A stretch of DNA of 64,000 bases from Bacillus inaquosorum KCTC 13429 (GTDB lineage: Bacteria > Bacillota > Bacilli > Bacillales > Bacillaceae): contig NZ_AMXN01000001.1 in assembly GCF_000332645.1 (NCBI RefSeq), positions 496,001 to 560,000 of the forward strand, read 5' to 3'. Within the stretch, counting starts at the first letter, position 1, and each line of letters begins with the position of its first letter. Position numbers and translations under genes: made by a program. Below, in pieces: positions 20,094 to 28,019 of the stretch. The notes under the pieces were generated by a model. That model ran no database searches. It saw only the letters and a program-made list of their open reading frames with translations, and was not told the origin of the DNA.

Positions 20094-20752
20094 GTTTGTT
20101 TTTAACGGTTTTGGTGTATTTAGGAGCAAAAAAAGTATATCAACGCTTTCCGCGTGTCTATACGTCGCCGCTATTGGTGACGCCCGCTGTGTTAGTCGGT
20201 CTGCTGCTGCTGGTGAATGTCCCGTACGAGTCATATAATCTCGGCGGCGAATTGCTGACCGAAATGCTTCAGCCAGCTACCGTGGCATTCGCGATCCCGC
20301 TATATAAATATTTCCCTGTTTTAAAGAAATACGCAGTGGAAATTATTTTGAACGTGGCCGTCGGTTCATGCATCGCGATTATTTCAACCGCTCTTATTGC
20401 GAAATGGCTTCACCTCGGCACCGGCTTAATTGATAGCCTCGTCCCGAGATCAGTGACAACACCGATCGCAATGAACGTATCGGAAATGATTGGCGGAATG
20501 CCTGCCGTCACAGCCGTGTTTGTGATTTTAACCGCTTTGTTCGGCACAGTGATCGGCCCGATGGTCATCCGTTACTTCCGCATTGATAACGAAATCGCGC
20601 GGGGCGTGCTGCTTGGCACAAGCGCACACGGAGCGGGAACGTCAAAAGCATTTGAGCTTAGCTCTGTGTCCGGCACGATTTCCAGTGTGTCGATGATCTT
20701 AGCTGCGATTATGACGCTTTGCGCGGCGCCGTTTTTACTTTCATTTATGTAA
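20075..20752 (+). CDS. ywbG: CidB/LrgB-family membrane protein YwbG
   Basis: A 225-residue membrane protein of the LrgB/CidB family, the obligate partner of YwbH. The conserved stretch P-R-S-V-T-T-P-I-A near residue 124 and the T-S-A-H-G-A-G-T-S-K-A motif near residue 188 are present. I chose the GTG at 20075, eight bases after AAAGGAG inside ywbH. A strong terminator follows. Confidence 0.9.
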   Translation: MFIGIVSLFLTVLVYLGAKKVYQRFPRVYTSPLLVTPAVLVGLLLLVNVPYESYNLGGELLTEMLQPATVAFAIPLYKYFPVLKKYAVEIILNVAVGSCIAIISTALIAKWLHLGTGLIDSLVPRSVTTPIAMNVSEMIGGMPAVTAVFVILTALFGTVIGPMVIRYFRIDNEIARGVLLGTSAHGAGTSKAFELSSVSGTISSVSMILAAIMTLCAAPFLLSFM

Positions 20753-20753
20753 G

Positions 20754-20786
20754 AAAAAACTGTCCTCTCAAGGGCAGTTTTTTTTA
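20754..20786 (+). terminator. ywbHG terminator
   Basis: AAAACTGtCC pairs with GGgCAGTTTT, followed by a run of T. Confidence 0.85.
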
Positions 20787-20858
20787 TGTGCTTCCCCTTA
20801 TTGAAAAGCTGGCGAATTCCAATATAATGTAATTTGTGGATACCAAAGGAGGCACCCC

Positions 20859-22062
20859 ATGCACAACTTGCAGGTGAGACGGCATTACGCCGCGTTAAAA
20901 GGATTTTATTTGTTTGCTTTTCTCGGCACGGGCAGCATTATCCCCTTACTCAGTATGTATTTAACGAAAGAACAGCATGTAAGCGGATCACAGGTCGGCT
21001 TGATCCACTCGGTCCGATTGTGATGATTTTCTTTCAGCCGTTTTGGGGCATGCTGAGCGACTATACGCAAAAAACGAAAAGCCAAGCCTGCTGGCGGTTT
21101 GCACATCAATCACAGGCATCATTGGATTAGGCTATATTGCATTTGACGGCTTTCCTCTGTTTATTTTGATCGCGGCCTGTTTTGCAGCCTTTCAAAGCAC
21201 GATTATTCCATTATCGGACAGCATTTCACTAAGGTACACTCAAGAAACAAACGGCAACTACGGCGGAATTCGCCTGTTTGGTTCTCTCGGCTTCGGCATC
21301 GCAGTGTTTGCCATGGGACAGGTAACGAATCAGCTGTACCCCATTCACGTGATCTTTATCTTTGGCTGTGCCTTTCTGTGCATCGCCGCCATATTGGCCT
21401 CACAAATGCCGGGCCAGCAGAAAACAAAAACAAAGGTCAATATCCGCAAAGGATTCCGGGAGCTTATCAGCAACAAAACGTTCCTCATCTTTATGATCAT
21501 CACCTTTACGACATTTGCTCCAAACTTAGCGAACAATACGTATTTCAGTCTTTTTCTGGACAAAAGCGGCGCGTCACTTTCCGCTATCGGCATTTTATTT
21601 TTCATCGGCGTCATTTCGGAAATTCCATTTATGCGATTTGCCCAAACATTTATAGATAAAATGGGGCTGCTCAACGTCATTATGCTGTCAGGCGGAGTCT
21701 CATTATTCAGGTGGGCGCTCTATTTCACAGCGCCTTCATTATGGATCATTTATGCGACGGTCTTTCTTCAGGGAGTTGCGATCGGTTTATTTATCCCGGC
21801 GGCACTTCAATATGTAAAAAAGATTACGCCAAGCCACGTTGAAGCGACGGCGCTGACCATGCACGCCGCCATCGGCAATGGATTCGGCAACTGGTTCTGT
21901 ACATTTACAGGCGGATACATTTTTGACTACGTGTCAATCTTCGCAGTCTACTTGCTTTTTGGCATTCTGAGCATAGCAGGCTTTGGGCTGACATTATATT
22001 TAATGAAGGCTGAAAAAAACAAAAATACACTTCATCAGCCGGCTGTTACTTTTAAACCATAA
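20859..22062 (+). pseudogene. ywbF: MFS transporter YwbF, broken by two frameshifts
   Basis: The reading frame of a roughly 400-residue major facilitator protein is split over three frames. Frame one runs from the ATG at 20859 (after GGAGG) to a stop at 21021-21023. The continuation L-G-P-I-V-M-I-F-F-Q-P-F-W-G-M appears in a second frame from about 21008, and the rest (from L-L-A-V-C-T-S to the end) in a third frame from about 21086. The first shift fits loss of four bases (atgt in 168, from memory); the second is a visible 5-bp tandem duplication, AAGCC AAGCC at 21079-21088. The remainder (about 325 residues) is intact, so the decay looks recent. A sequencing error is possible but two indels within 80 bases make it less likely. 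The role of YwbF is unknown. Confidence 0.85.
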
Positions 22063-22098
22063 TGACTATAATGAACAAAAGGAAAGGGGATGTACGCT

Positions 22099-22296
22099 AT
22101 GAACGGGCAAGAGCGAAGCAGCATTTCGAAAGGATTACAGGTTGATATTGTATTGAAAGCAGATCAAAAAACAGGAAAACTGACGAGAGGGACAGTAAAG
22201 GATATTTTAACGAAATCAAGCTTTCATCCGCACGGCATTAAAGTCCGGCTTGAAGATGGCCGCATCGGCCGCGTCCAGCAGATCATTTCTACATAA
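22099..22296 (+). CDS. ywbE: YwbE family protein
   Basis: A 65-residue basic protein of the YwbE family (DUF2196), widespread in bacteria and of unknown function. It contains V-D-I-V-L-K-A-D-Q and H-P-H-G-I-K-V-R-L, a small beta-rich fold. The ATG at 22099 is preferred because the earlier ATG (22090) directly abuts the AAAGGGG ribosome site. It sits 36 bases after ywbF and may share its transcript. Confidence 0.85.
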   Translation: MNGQERSSISKGLQVDIVLKADQKTGKLTRGTVKDILTKSSFHPHGIKVRLEDGRIGRVQQIIST

Positions 22297-22328
22297 CAAA
22301 AGCTGCTCCTGAACAGGGCAGCTTTTTT
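22297..22328. terminator. Two-way terminator ywbE/ywbD
   Basis: AAAAGCTGC(TC) pairs with (GG)GCAGCTTTTTT around a short loop; it ends at the ywbD stop codon. Confidence 0.85.
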
Positions 22329-22330
22329 CT

Positions 22331-23518
22331 CTATTTTTTCTGCAGAAAAACCACTTTTAGATAGTTGCCTTCCGGGAACGCCGAAATCGTTTTGAAATCC
22401 TCCGGCAGTGTAAATTCCTCAATGATGGTGTAGCGTTCATTTGTTTCTTTAAAAGCGGCATCGATAAAGCCTTTGAATTTCTTCATGCCAAAGGCGCTGC
22501 TGTTTGTGGAAGCAACGATGATGCCCTTGTCAGCTGTGATGGCGATCGTTTCCTTCAGCAGGTTTTTATAATCCTTGGCCGCGCTGAAGGTGCGTTTTTT
22601 TGTACGCGCAAAGGAAGGCGGGTCGAGAATAATCAGATCAAAGCGCAGATCCTTTTTCGCGGCATACGAAAAATAGTTAAACACGTCCATCACTTTAATG
22701 TCGTGTGCCTCGTAATCCAGCTTGTTCACGCTGAATTGCTCAATCGTTTTGGCAAGGCTCCGGTTTGCCACGTCTACGCTTGTTGTTTTCTCCGCTCCGC
22801 CAAGCGCCGCTGCCACGGAGAATGCCCCCGTATAAGAAAACGTATTTAACACTGTTTTTCCTTTTGCATAGCGGTCTCTGATCACCTTGCGCACATGTCT
22901 CTGATCCAAAAAGATGCCCGTCATGGCGCCTTCATTCAGATCCACCGCGTATTGAATGCCATTTTCCAGAATGATGATTGGGAACTCGCCTCTTTCCCCC
23001 TTCACGAAGTCATCATCTTCAACATATTGTCCCGCCGTGTCGAAGCGTTTTTTCTCGTAAATGGCTTTATAGTCCAGTTCCAGCTCATCCAAAGCGGAAA
23101 CCAGCATGTCTTTAAAGGCGTAAATGCCTTTGCTGTACCATTGAACCAGCAGGTAGCCGTCATAATAGTCGATCGTGACGCCGCCAACGCCGTCTCCCTC
23201 ACCATTGAACATGCGGAAAGCGGTAGTATCTTGGGCCGCGAAAAGTTTGGCACGCGCTTGAACCGCTTTTGTTAATTTGCTGAGAAAAAATGCTTGGTCA
23301 ATCTGTTCATTCTTATTGCGGGTAAGCGTCCAGCCGACCCCTTTGTTTTGCAGGCCATAATACCCCCGCGCAAGAAACTCGCCGCTCTCAGACACGATAT
23401 CAACGAGGTCTCCTTCTTTCACGTGCCCCGCACTCCCTGCGAGAGCTTCCTTTTCGATGAGCGGATAGCCTTTTTTGATTTTTGCAGCATGTGCTTTCTT
23501 TAGGGTGAGTAGCTTCAT
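22331..23518 (-). CDS. ywbD: RlmI-like rRNA cytosine methyltransferase YwbD
   Basis: A 395-residue SAM-dependent methyltransferase with an N-terminal PUA domain (about residues 1-75) and a Rossmann core. The SAM motif V-L-N-T-F-S-Y-T-G-A-F-S lies near residue 220 and the catalytic D-P-P-S-F-A near residue 300. It belongs to the RlmI/RlmK group, which makes 5-methylcytosine in 23S rRNA (position 1962 in E. coli). The substrate in Bacillus is inferred. The gene is monocistronic. Confidence 0.88.
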   Translation of the reverse strand: MKLLTLKKAHAAKIKKGYPLIEKEALAGSAGHVKEGDLVDIVSESGEFLARGYYGLQNKGVGWTLTRNKNEQIDQAFFLSKLTKAVQARAKLFAAQDTTAFRMFNGEGDGVGGVTIDYYDGYLLVQWYSKGIYAFKDMLVSALDELELDYKAIYEKKRFDTAGQYVEDDDFVKGERGEFPIIILENGIQYAVDLNEGAMTGIFLDQRHVRKVIRDRYAKGKTVLNTFSYTGAFSVAAALGGAEKTTSVDVANRSLAKTIEQFSVNKLDYEAHDIKVMDVFNYFSYAAKKDLRFDLIILDPPSFARTKKRTFSAAKDYKNLLKETIAITADKGIIVASTNSSAFGMKKFKGFIDAAFKETNERYTIIEEFTLPEDFKTISAFPEGNYLKVVFLQKK

Positions 23519-23638
23519 ATATTTCGTCCTCTTTCTGTTTGCTTTCTCTTATCGTACCACAAAACGCCAAGATGTCTGCATTGACAGAAAGGAAAGGTTT
23601 TTCTACGATAGACAAAAAGAGTTACGAGGAGGAGCAGC

Positions 23639-24019
23639 ATGGCAAAACGAATTGACCATACAGGCATTATGGTAAGGGATATCAACGCGTCCATCACATT
23701 TTATGAAGAGGTTCTCGGCATGAAATTGAAGGATCGCATCACACATACGAACGGCGTAATCGAGCTTGCTTTTCTTGGCTTTGAAGACGGTCCGGAAACA
23801 GAAATCGAACTGATTCAAGGCTACAGCAGTGAGCTTCCCGTCGAAGGAAAAGTACACCACATTGCCCTGCTGACGGATGACATCGCGGCTGAATATACAA
23901 AAGCGGAAAGAATGAACGCGAAATTTATCGACGAAGAGATCACAACTCTTCCAAACGGGTACCGTTACTTCTATATTGAAGGTCCTGATGGCGAGTGGAT
24001 TGAGTTCTTTCAGCGTTAA
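23639..24019 (+). CDS. ywbC: Glyoxalase/VOC-family protein YwbC
   Basis: A 126-residue vicinal-oxygen-chelate protein similar to lactoylglutathione lyase. The metal ligands expected of the fold are visible: H7 (I-D-H-T-G), E54-E58 region (T-E-I-E-L) , H76 (V-H-H-I-A) and E122 (E-W-I-E-F). B. subtilis makes no glutathione, so a role with bacillithiol adducts is a fair guess only. GGAGGAG precedes the ATG at 23639. Confidence 0.87.
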   Translation: MAKRIDHTGIMVRDINASITFYEEVLGMKLKDRITHTNGVIELAFLGFEDGPETEIELIQGYSSELPVEGKVHHIALLTDDIAAEYTKAERMNAKFIDEEITTLPNGYRYFYIEGPDGEWIEFFQR

Positions 24020-24020
24020 G

Positions 24021-24048
24021 AAAAAAGCAGCGTAACGCTGCTTTTTTT
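24021..24048. terminator. Two-way terminator ywbC/ywbA
   Basis: AAAAAGCAGCG pairs with CGCTGCTTTTT around TAA. Confidence 0.9.
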
Positions 24049-24069
24049 ATTATTTAAACGCTTACAAAA

Positions 24070-25404
24070 TTACGAAACATTCTCACCCCCGGATTCAACC
24101 GCACTCTCTTCCTTCCATTTTTGATGATCCCATATTCTGAAAAACGGATAGTAGATGGCGCAGGTGATCAGCAGATTCACCAGCTGCATAACAGCACCCG
24201 ATACCTTTCCGCCTGTCGCCAGGTAGCCTGATATGAGCGGCGGCATCGTCCATGGCACGGCGATTCCGGCCGGCCTTGCCACCAGTCCGGTGCTCATGCC
24301 GATATAAGTTGCGGTAATCGTGAGGAGTGGTGCGATGATAAAAGGAACAATGAGGAGCGGGTTCATGACAATTGGCATACCGAAAATGATCGGCTCGTTG
24401 ATATTAAATAGCGCAGGGCCAATCCCTAGTCGGCCAAGCTGCTTCATTTGTTTGCTCCGGGAGCGCACAAGCATCGTCAGGACAAGCGCCAGCGTCGCTC
24501 CGCTCCCGCCGACATTGATCCAAATTTGAAAGAACTGAGTCGTAAAAATACTCGGCAGCGCCTCGCCAGCCTGAAACGCGAGACGGTTGGCATCCATCGC
24601 GCCGTACCAAATCGGCGCCATGATTCCACCAATGATTGAAGCCCCGTGAATCCCGCACGACCAAAGCAGCATCTGCACAAATTCCGCGATCAGGCTTCCG
24701 CCCAGACTGCCGCCAAGAATGGAAAGCGGTGTGCCAAGCAGGTCTCCTACGACATTGTGCAGGCTCTGAAAAGGCGTTATTTCAATCAGAAGACGCGCCA
24801 GCCACACTAGAAAAACAATGATAAAGCCGGGAATCAGCGCGACAAATGATTTGCTTACCGCCGGCGGCACGCCGTCTGGCATTTTGAAGACGATATTCTT
24901 TTCAATAATGTACCGATAGATTTCAGTCGAAAACAAGGCGATCAGCATGGCGACAAATAAACCCTTGCTGCCAAGCAGTGTGATCGGGATTCCGCCCCCG
25001 ACCATGATGGATTCCGTTGAGCCATCCGGCGTAAACGGCACTTCAAACGGCGTTGCCAACAGAAATGCGGCAATTGATATCGCACCGGCTGATAGGGCAT
25101 CGACACCATAGCTTTCTGCCAGCCGATAGGCGATTCCAAACGCGGCAATCATCGCCATAATATCAAACGAAGCATTAACCGGATATCCGAGCTTATCCGC
25201 CCACTCTTTCCCAAACACACTCGTCATGAAATCAGCATAACCGGGAATCGGCAGGCTCGTTAAAATCAAAAAGACAGACCCGATAATAATCAGCGGCATG
25301 GTCAGGATAATTCCGTCACGCAAAGCGCTGAGATGCCGTTGCCCGGCAATTTTCCCAGCGACAGGCATTATTTTTTCTTCCATCACCCGAGTGAATGCGC
25401 TCAT
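24070..25404 (-). CDS. ywbA: PTS EIIC permease of the lactose/cellobiose type YwbA
   Basis: A 444-residue lone EIIC of the Lac/cellobiose family with about ten membrane segments. It is a close paralogue of LicC in this window: both start with E-E-K-x-M-P-x-A-G-x-I-A-G-Q-R-H-L and share long blocks such as G-Y-L-A-T-G-G-K-V-S-G-A-V-M-Q. No EIIA or EIIB gene lies beside it, so it must borrow partners, perhaps LicA/LicB. A perfect cre lies upstream, so catabolite repression is likely. The sugar is not known. Confidence 0.88.
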   Translation of the reverse strand: MSAFTRVMEEKIMPVAGKIAGQRHLSALRDGIILTMPLIIIGSVFLILTSLPIPGYADFMTSVFGKEWADKLGYPVNASFDIMAMIAAFGIAYRLAESYGVDALSAGAISIAAFLLATPFEVPFTPDGSTESIMVGGGIPITLLGSKGLFVAMLIALFSTEIYRYIIEKNIVFKMPDGVPPAVSKSFVALIPGFIIVFLVWLARLLIEITPFQSLHNVVGDLLGTPLSILGGSLGGSLIAEFVQMLLWSCGIHGASIIGGIMAPIWYGAMDANRLAFQAGEALPSIFTTQFFQIWINVGGSGATLALVLTMLVRSRSKQMKQLGRLGIGPALFNINEPIIFGMPIVMNPLLIVPFIIAPLLTITATYIGMSTGLVARPAGIAVPWTMPPLISGYLATGGKVSGAVMQLVNLLITCAIYYPFFRIWDHQKWKEESAVESGGENVS

Positions 25405-25468
25405 CTGAAAAGCCCCCTTTTCTCATTGCTTTGTGAACAACCTTCGCAATGTTTTCTTTATCTTATTT

Positions 25469-25482
25469 TGAAAACGCTTACA
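25469..25482. promoter_or_regulatory. cre site upstream of ywbA
   Basis: TGAAAACGCTTACA matches TGNAANCGNTNNCA at every fixed base, about 65 bases before the ywbA start and 150 before epr. It probably mediates CcpA repression of ywbA. Confidence 0.7.
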
Positions 25483-25588
25483 AATTCATTTGGAAAATTT
25501 CCTCTTCCTGCGGAAAAAATCTGCATTCTGCTAAATAATCTGTCCATGAAAATATTTTTTCCTCCTTACTATCAAACTCTCTTTTTTC

Positions 25589-25596
25589 TCCGATAT
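25589..25596 (+). promoter_or_regulatory. Possible sigma-D -10 box of epr
   Basis: TCCGATAT resembles the sigma-D -10 GCCGATAT, 36 bases before the epr start. The only -35-like CAAA (25573-25576) is 12 bases away, shorter than usual. From memory, epr of 168 depends on sigma-D. Confidence 0.4.
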
Positions 25597-25631
25597 ATAT
25601 ATCAAACATCATAGAAAAAAGGAGATGAACC

Positions 25632-27569
25632 ATGAAAAACATGTCTTGCAAACTCATTGTATCAGCCACTCTGTTTTTCAGTTTTCTCGCCATAGGCCCT
25701 CTCGCTCATGCGCAAAACATCAGCGAGAAAGAGGTTATTGTGGTTTATAAAAACAAAGCCGGCAAGGAAACCGTTCTGGACAGCAATGCTGAGGTTGAAC
25801 AGCAATATAAGCATCTGCCGGCGGTAGCGGTCACAGCAGATCAGGAGACAGTGAAAGAATTAAAACAGGATCCTGATATTTTGTATGTCGAAAACAATGT
25901 CTCCTTCACCGCAGCAGGCAGCGCGGATTTCAAAGTGCTGTCAGACGGCACTGACACCTCTGACAACTTCGAGCAGTGGAACCTTGAGCCCATTCAGGTG
26001 GAACAGGCTTGGAAGGCAGGACTGACAGGCAAAGATGTCAAAATTGCAGTCATTGACAGTGGGATCTCCCCCCACGATGACCTGTCGATTGCCGGCGGGT
26101 TTTCAGCTGTCAGTTACACCTCTTCTTACAAAGATGATAACGGCCACGGAACACATGTCGCAGGGATTATCGGAGCCAAGCATAACGGCTATGGAATTGA
26201 CGGCATCGCACCGGAAGCACAAATATACGCGGTTAAAGCGCTTGATCAGAACGGCTCGGGGGATCTTCAAGGTCTTCTCCAAGGAATTGACTGGTCGATC
26301 GCAAACGGGATGGACATCGTCAATATGAGCCTTGGCACGACGTCAGACAGCCAAATCCTTCATGACGCCATGGACAAAGCTTATGAACAAGGCGTTCTGC
26401 TTGTTGCCGCCAGCGGGAACGATGGGAACGGCAAGCCAGTGAACTATCCGGCGGCATACAGCAGCGTCGTTGCGGTTTCAGCAACAAACGAAAAGAATCA
26501 GCTTGCCTCCTTCTCAACAACTGGAGATGAAGTTGAATTTTCAGCGCCGGGAACAAACATCACGAGCACTTACTTAAACCAATTTTATGCGACAGGAAGC
26601 GGAACATCCCAAGCGACACCGCACGCCGCTGCCATGTTTGCTTTGTTAAAACAGCGTGATCCTGCCGAGACAAACGTGCAGCTTCGTGCAGATATGCAGA
26701 AAAATATCGTTGATCTTGGAACAACAGGCCGCGATCAGCAATTTGGCTACGGCTTCATCCAGTATAAAGCGAAGGCAACAGATTCAGCGTACGCGGCGGC
26801 AGAGCAAGCGGTAAAAAAAGCGGAAAAGACAAAAACACAAACCGATATCAACAAAGCGAGAGAACTCGTCAGCCAGCTGCCGAATTCTGACGCCAAAACA
26901 GCCCTGCAAAAAAGACTGGATAAAATACAGTCATACAGAAATGTAAAAGATGCGAAAGACAAAGTCGTAAAGGCAGAAAAGTATAAAACACAGCAAACCG
27001 TCGATACAGCCCAAGCTGCCATCAACAAGCTGCCGAACGGAACAGACAAAAAGAACCTGCAAAAACGCTTAGACCAAGTAAAACGCTATATTGCATCAAA
27101 GCAAGCGAAAGAGAAAGTGGCGAAAGCGGAAAAAAGCAAAAAGAAAACAGATGTTGACAGCGCCCAATCAGCAGTCAGCAAGCTGCCTGCAGGTTCAGAA
27201 AAAACGTCCCTGCAGAAGCGCCTTACCAAAGTGAAAAGCACCAATTTGAAAACGGCGCAGCAATCAGTCGCAGCAGCAGAAAAGAAATCAACTAATGCAA
27301 ATGCGACAAAAGCACAATCGGCAGTTAATCAGCTTCAATCAGGCAAAGACAAAACGTCCTTGCAAAAACGGTTAGACAAAGTGAAGAAAAAAGCAGCGGC
27401 AGCCGAAGCAAAAAAAGTCGAAACTGCCAAAGCCAAAGTGAAGAAAGCGGAAAAAGACAAAACAAAACAAGCAAAGGCATCCGCTCAGTCTGCAGTGAAT
27501 CAATTACAAGCATCCAATGAAAAAACAAAGCTGCAAAAACGGCTGAATGCCGTCAGACCGAAAAAGTAA
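25632..27569 (+). CDS. epr: Minor extracellular serine protease Epr
   Basis: A 645-residue secreted subtilase. Order: signal peptide to about residue 27 (A-H-A), inhibitor I9 prodomain, S8 catalytic domain to about residue 380, then a lysine- and glutamine-rich tail of about 260 residues. The triad motifs are A-V-I-D-S-G (Asp), G-H-G-T-H-V-A (His) and G-T-S-Q-A-T-P-H (Ser). The tail holds about five repeats of the type A-K-A-E-K-x-K...L-P...L-Q-K-R-L-x-K-V-K. It may bind wall or matrix polymers; in the family the tail is not needed for catalysis. GGAGATG precedes the ATG, and a strong terminator follows. Confidence 0.95.
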   Translation: MKNMSCKLIVSATLFFSFLAIGPLAHAQNISEKEVIVVYKNKAGKETVLDSNAEVEQQYKHLPAVAVTADQETVKELKQDPDILYVENNVSFTAAGSADFKVLSDGTDTSDNFEQWNLEPIQVEQAWKAGLTGKDVKIAVIDSGISPHDDLSIAGGFSAVSYTSSYKDDNGHGTHVAGIIGAKHNGYGIDGIAPEAQIYAVKALDQNGSGDLQGLLQGIDWSIANGMDIVNMSLGTTSDSQILHDAMDKAYEQGVLLVAASGNDGNGKPVNYPAAYSSVVAVSATNEKNQLASFSTTGDEVEFSAPGTNITSTYLNQFYATGSGTSQATPHAAAMFALLKQRDPAETNVQLRADMQKNIVDLGTTGRDQQFGYGFIQYKAKATDSAYAAAEQAVKKAEKTKTQTDINKARELVSQLPNSDAKTALQKRLDKIQSYRNVKDAKDKVVKAEKYKTQQTVDTAQAAINKLPNGTDKKNLQKRLDQVKRYIASKQAKEKVAKAEKSKKKTDVDSAQSAVSKLPAGSEKTSLQKRLTKVKSTNLKTAQQSVAAAEKKSTNANATKAQSAVNQLQSGKDKTSLQKRLDKVKKKAAAAEAKKVETAKAKVKKAEKDKTKQAKASAQSAVNQLQASNEKTKLQKRLNAVRPKK

Positions 27570-27571
27570 CC

Positions 27572-27615
27572 AAAAAGCCTGTAAAACTTGTATTCTAAGT
27601 CTTACAGGCTTTTTT
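27572..27615 (+). terminator. epr terminator
   Basis: AAAAAGCCTGTAA pairs with TTACAGGCTTTTT over a long loop. Confidence 0.85.
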
Positions 27616-27736
27616 ACATCCCTAAAAACACCACGCACAACCTTTTTCCCATTCATCGCACAGGCTTTTCATACTATTGCTATCCAGCCATGAACAGCAT
27701 AAAATGAACGTTATTACAGTTATCACCACATATGGC

Positions 27737-27767
27737 GGGATTGTGACTGGTCAGGCAGGCAAGACCC
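27737..27767 (+). promoter_or_regulatory. RAT antiterminator site in the sacXY leader
   Basis: The 31 bases contain the hallmark CAGGCAAGACC preceded by GGGATTGTGACTGG, closely resembling the sacB RAT as I remember it. Bound by unphosphorylated SacY this RNA hairpin prevents formation of the downstream terminator, so sacXY is autoregulated by sucrose. Confidence 0.8.
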
Positions 27768-27867
27768 AATGATGCAAAGGGAGTATTAGTGTCCAAAAAA
27801 ATCAGGGCATTTTAACTCTTCTTTTCGTGTTGGGCTTATTACGGCGCCATGGACAACCCCTATTCTC

Positions 27868-27897
27868 ATGCTCCGTCACCGACGCGGGCATTTTTTG
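27868..27897 (+). terminator. Leader terminator candidate of sacXY
   Basis: ATGCTCCG can pair with CGcGGGCAT (one bulge and one G-T pair) around TCACCGA, followed by TTTTTTG. It lies about 100 bases after the RAT. An alternative terminator arm, TTGGGCTT near 27833, could pair with AAGACCCAA at the RAT end, as in sacB; I cannot decide between them. Confidence 0.5.
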
Positions 27898-28019
27898 TTG
27901 TCCCTGCACGTTTTGTCATTATCAGCCGGTATTTCTCACTTTTTTCATTTTGATTGTCAACTTTTCATTTGATACGATGAACAAGCCGACTTTTCTTCAG
28001 CAAAGGAGGTTTTGATTGC

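Noticed and set aside
24053-24066. Near-cre TTTAAACGCTTACA after ywbC
   Set aside because: One fixed base is wrong and it lies downstream of ywbA's stop and of the ywbC terminator, where control is unlikely.
26770-27560. Tandem DNA repeat in the 3' part of epr
   Set aside because: The repetition is at protein level and degenerate; I saw no exact DNA repeat units.
27827-28015. 62-codon plus-strand ORF before sacX
   Set aside because: It covers the sacXY leader with its terminator and lacks a ribosome site; the RAT explains the region.
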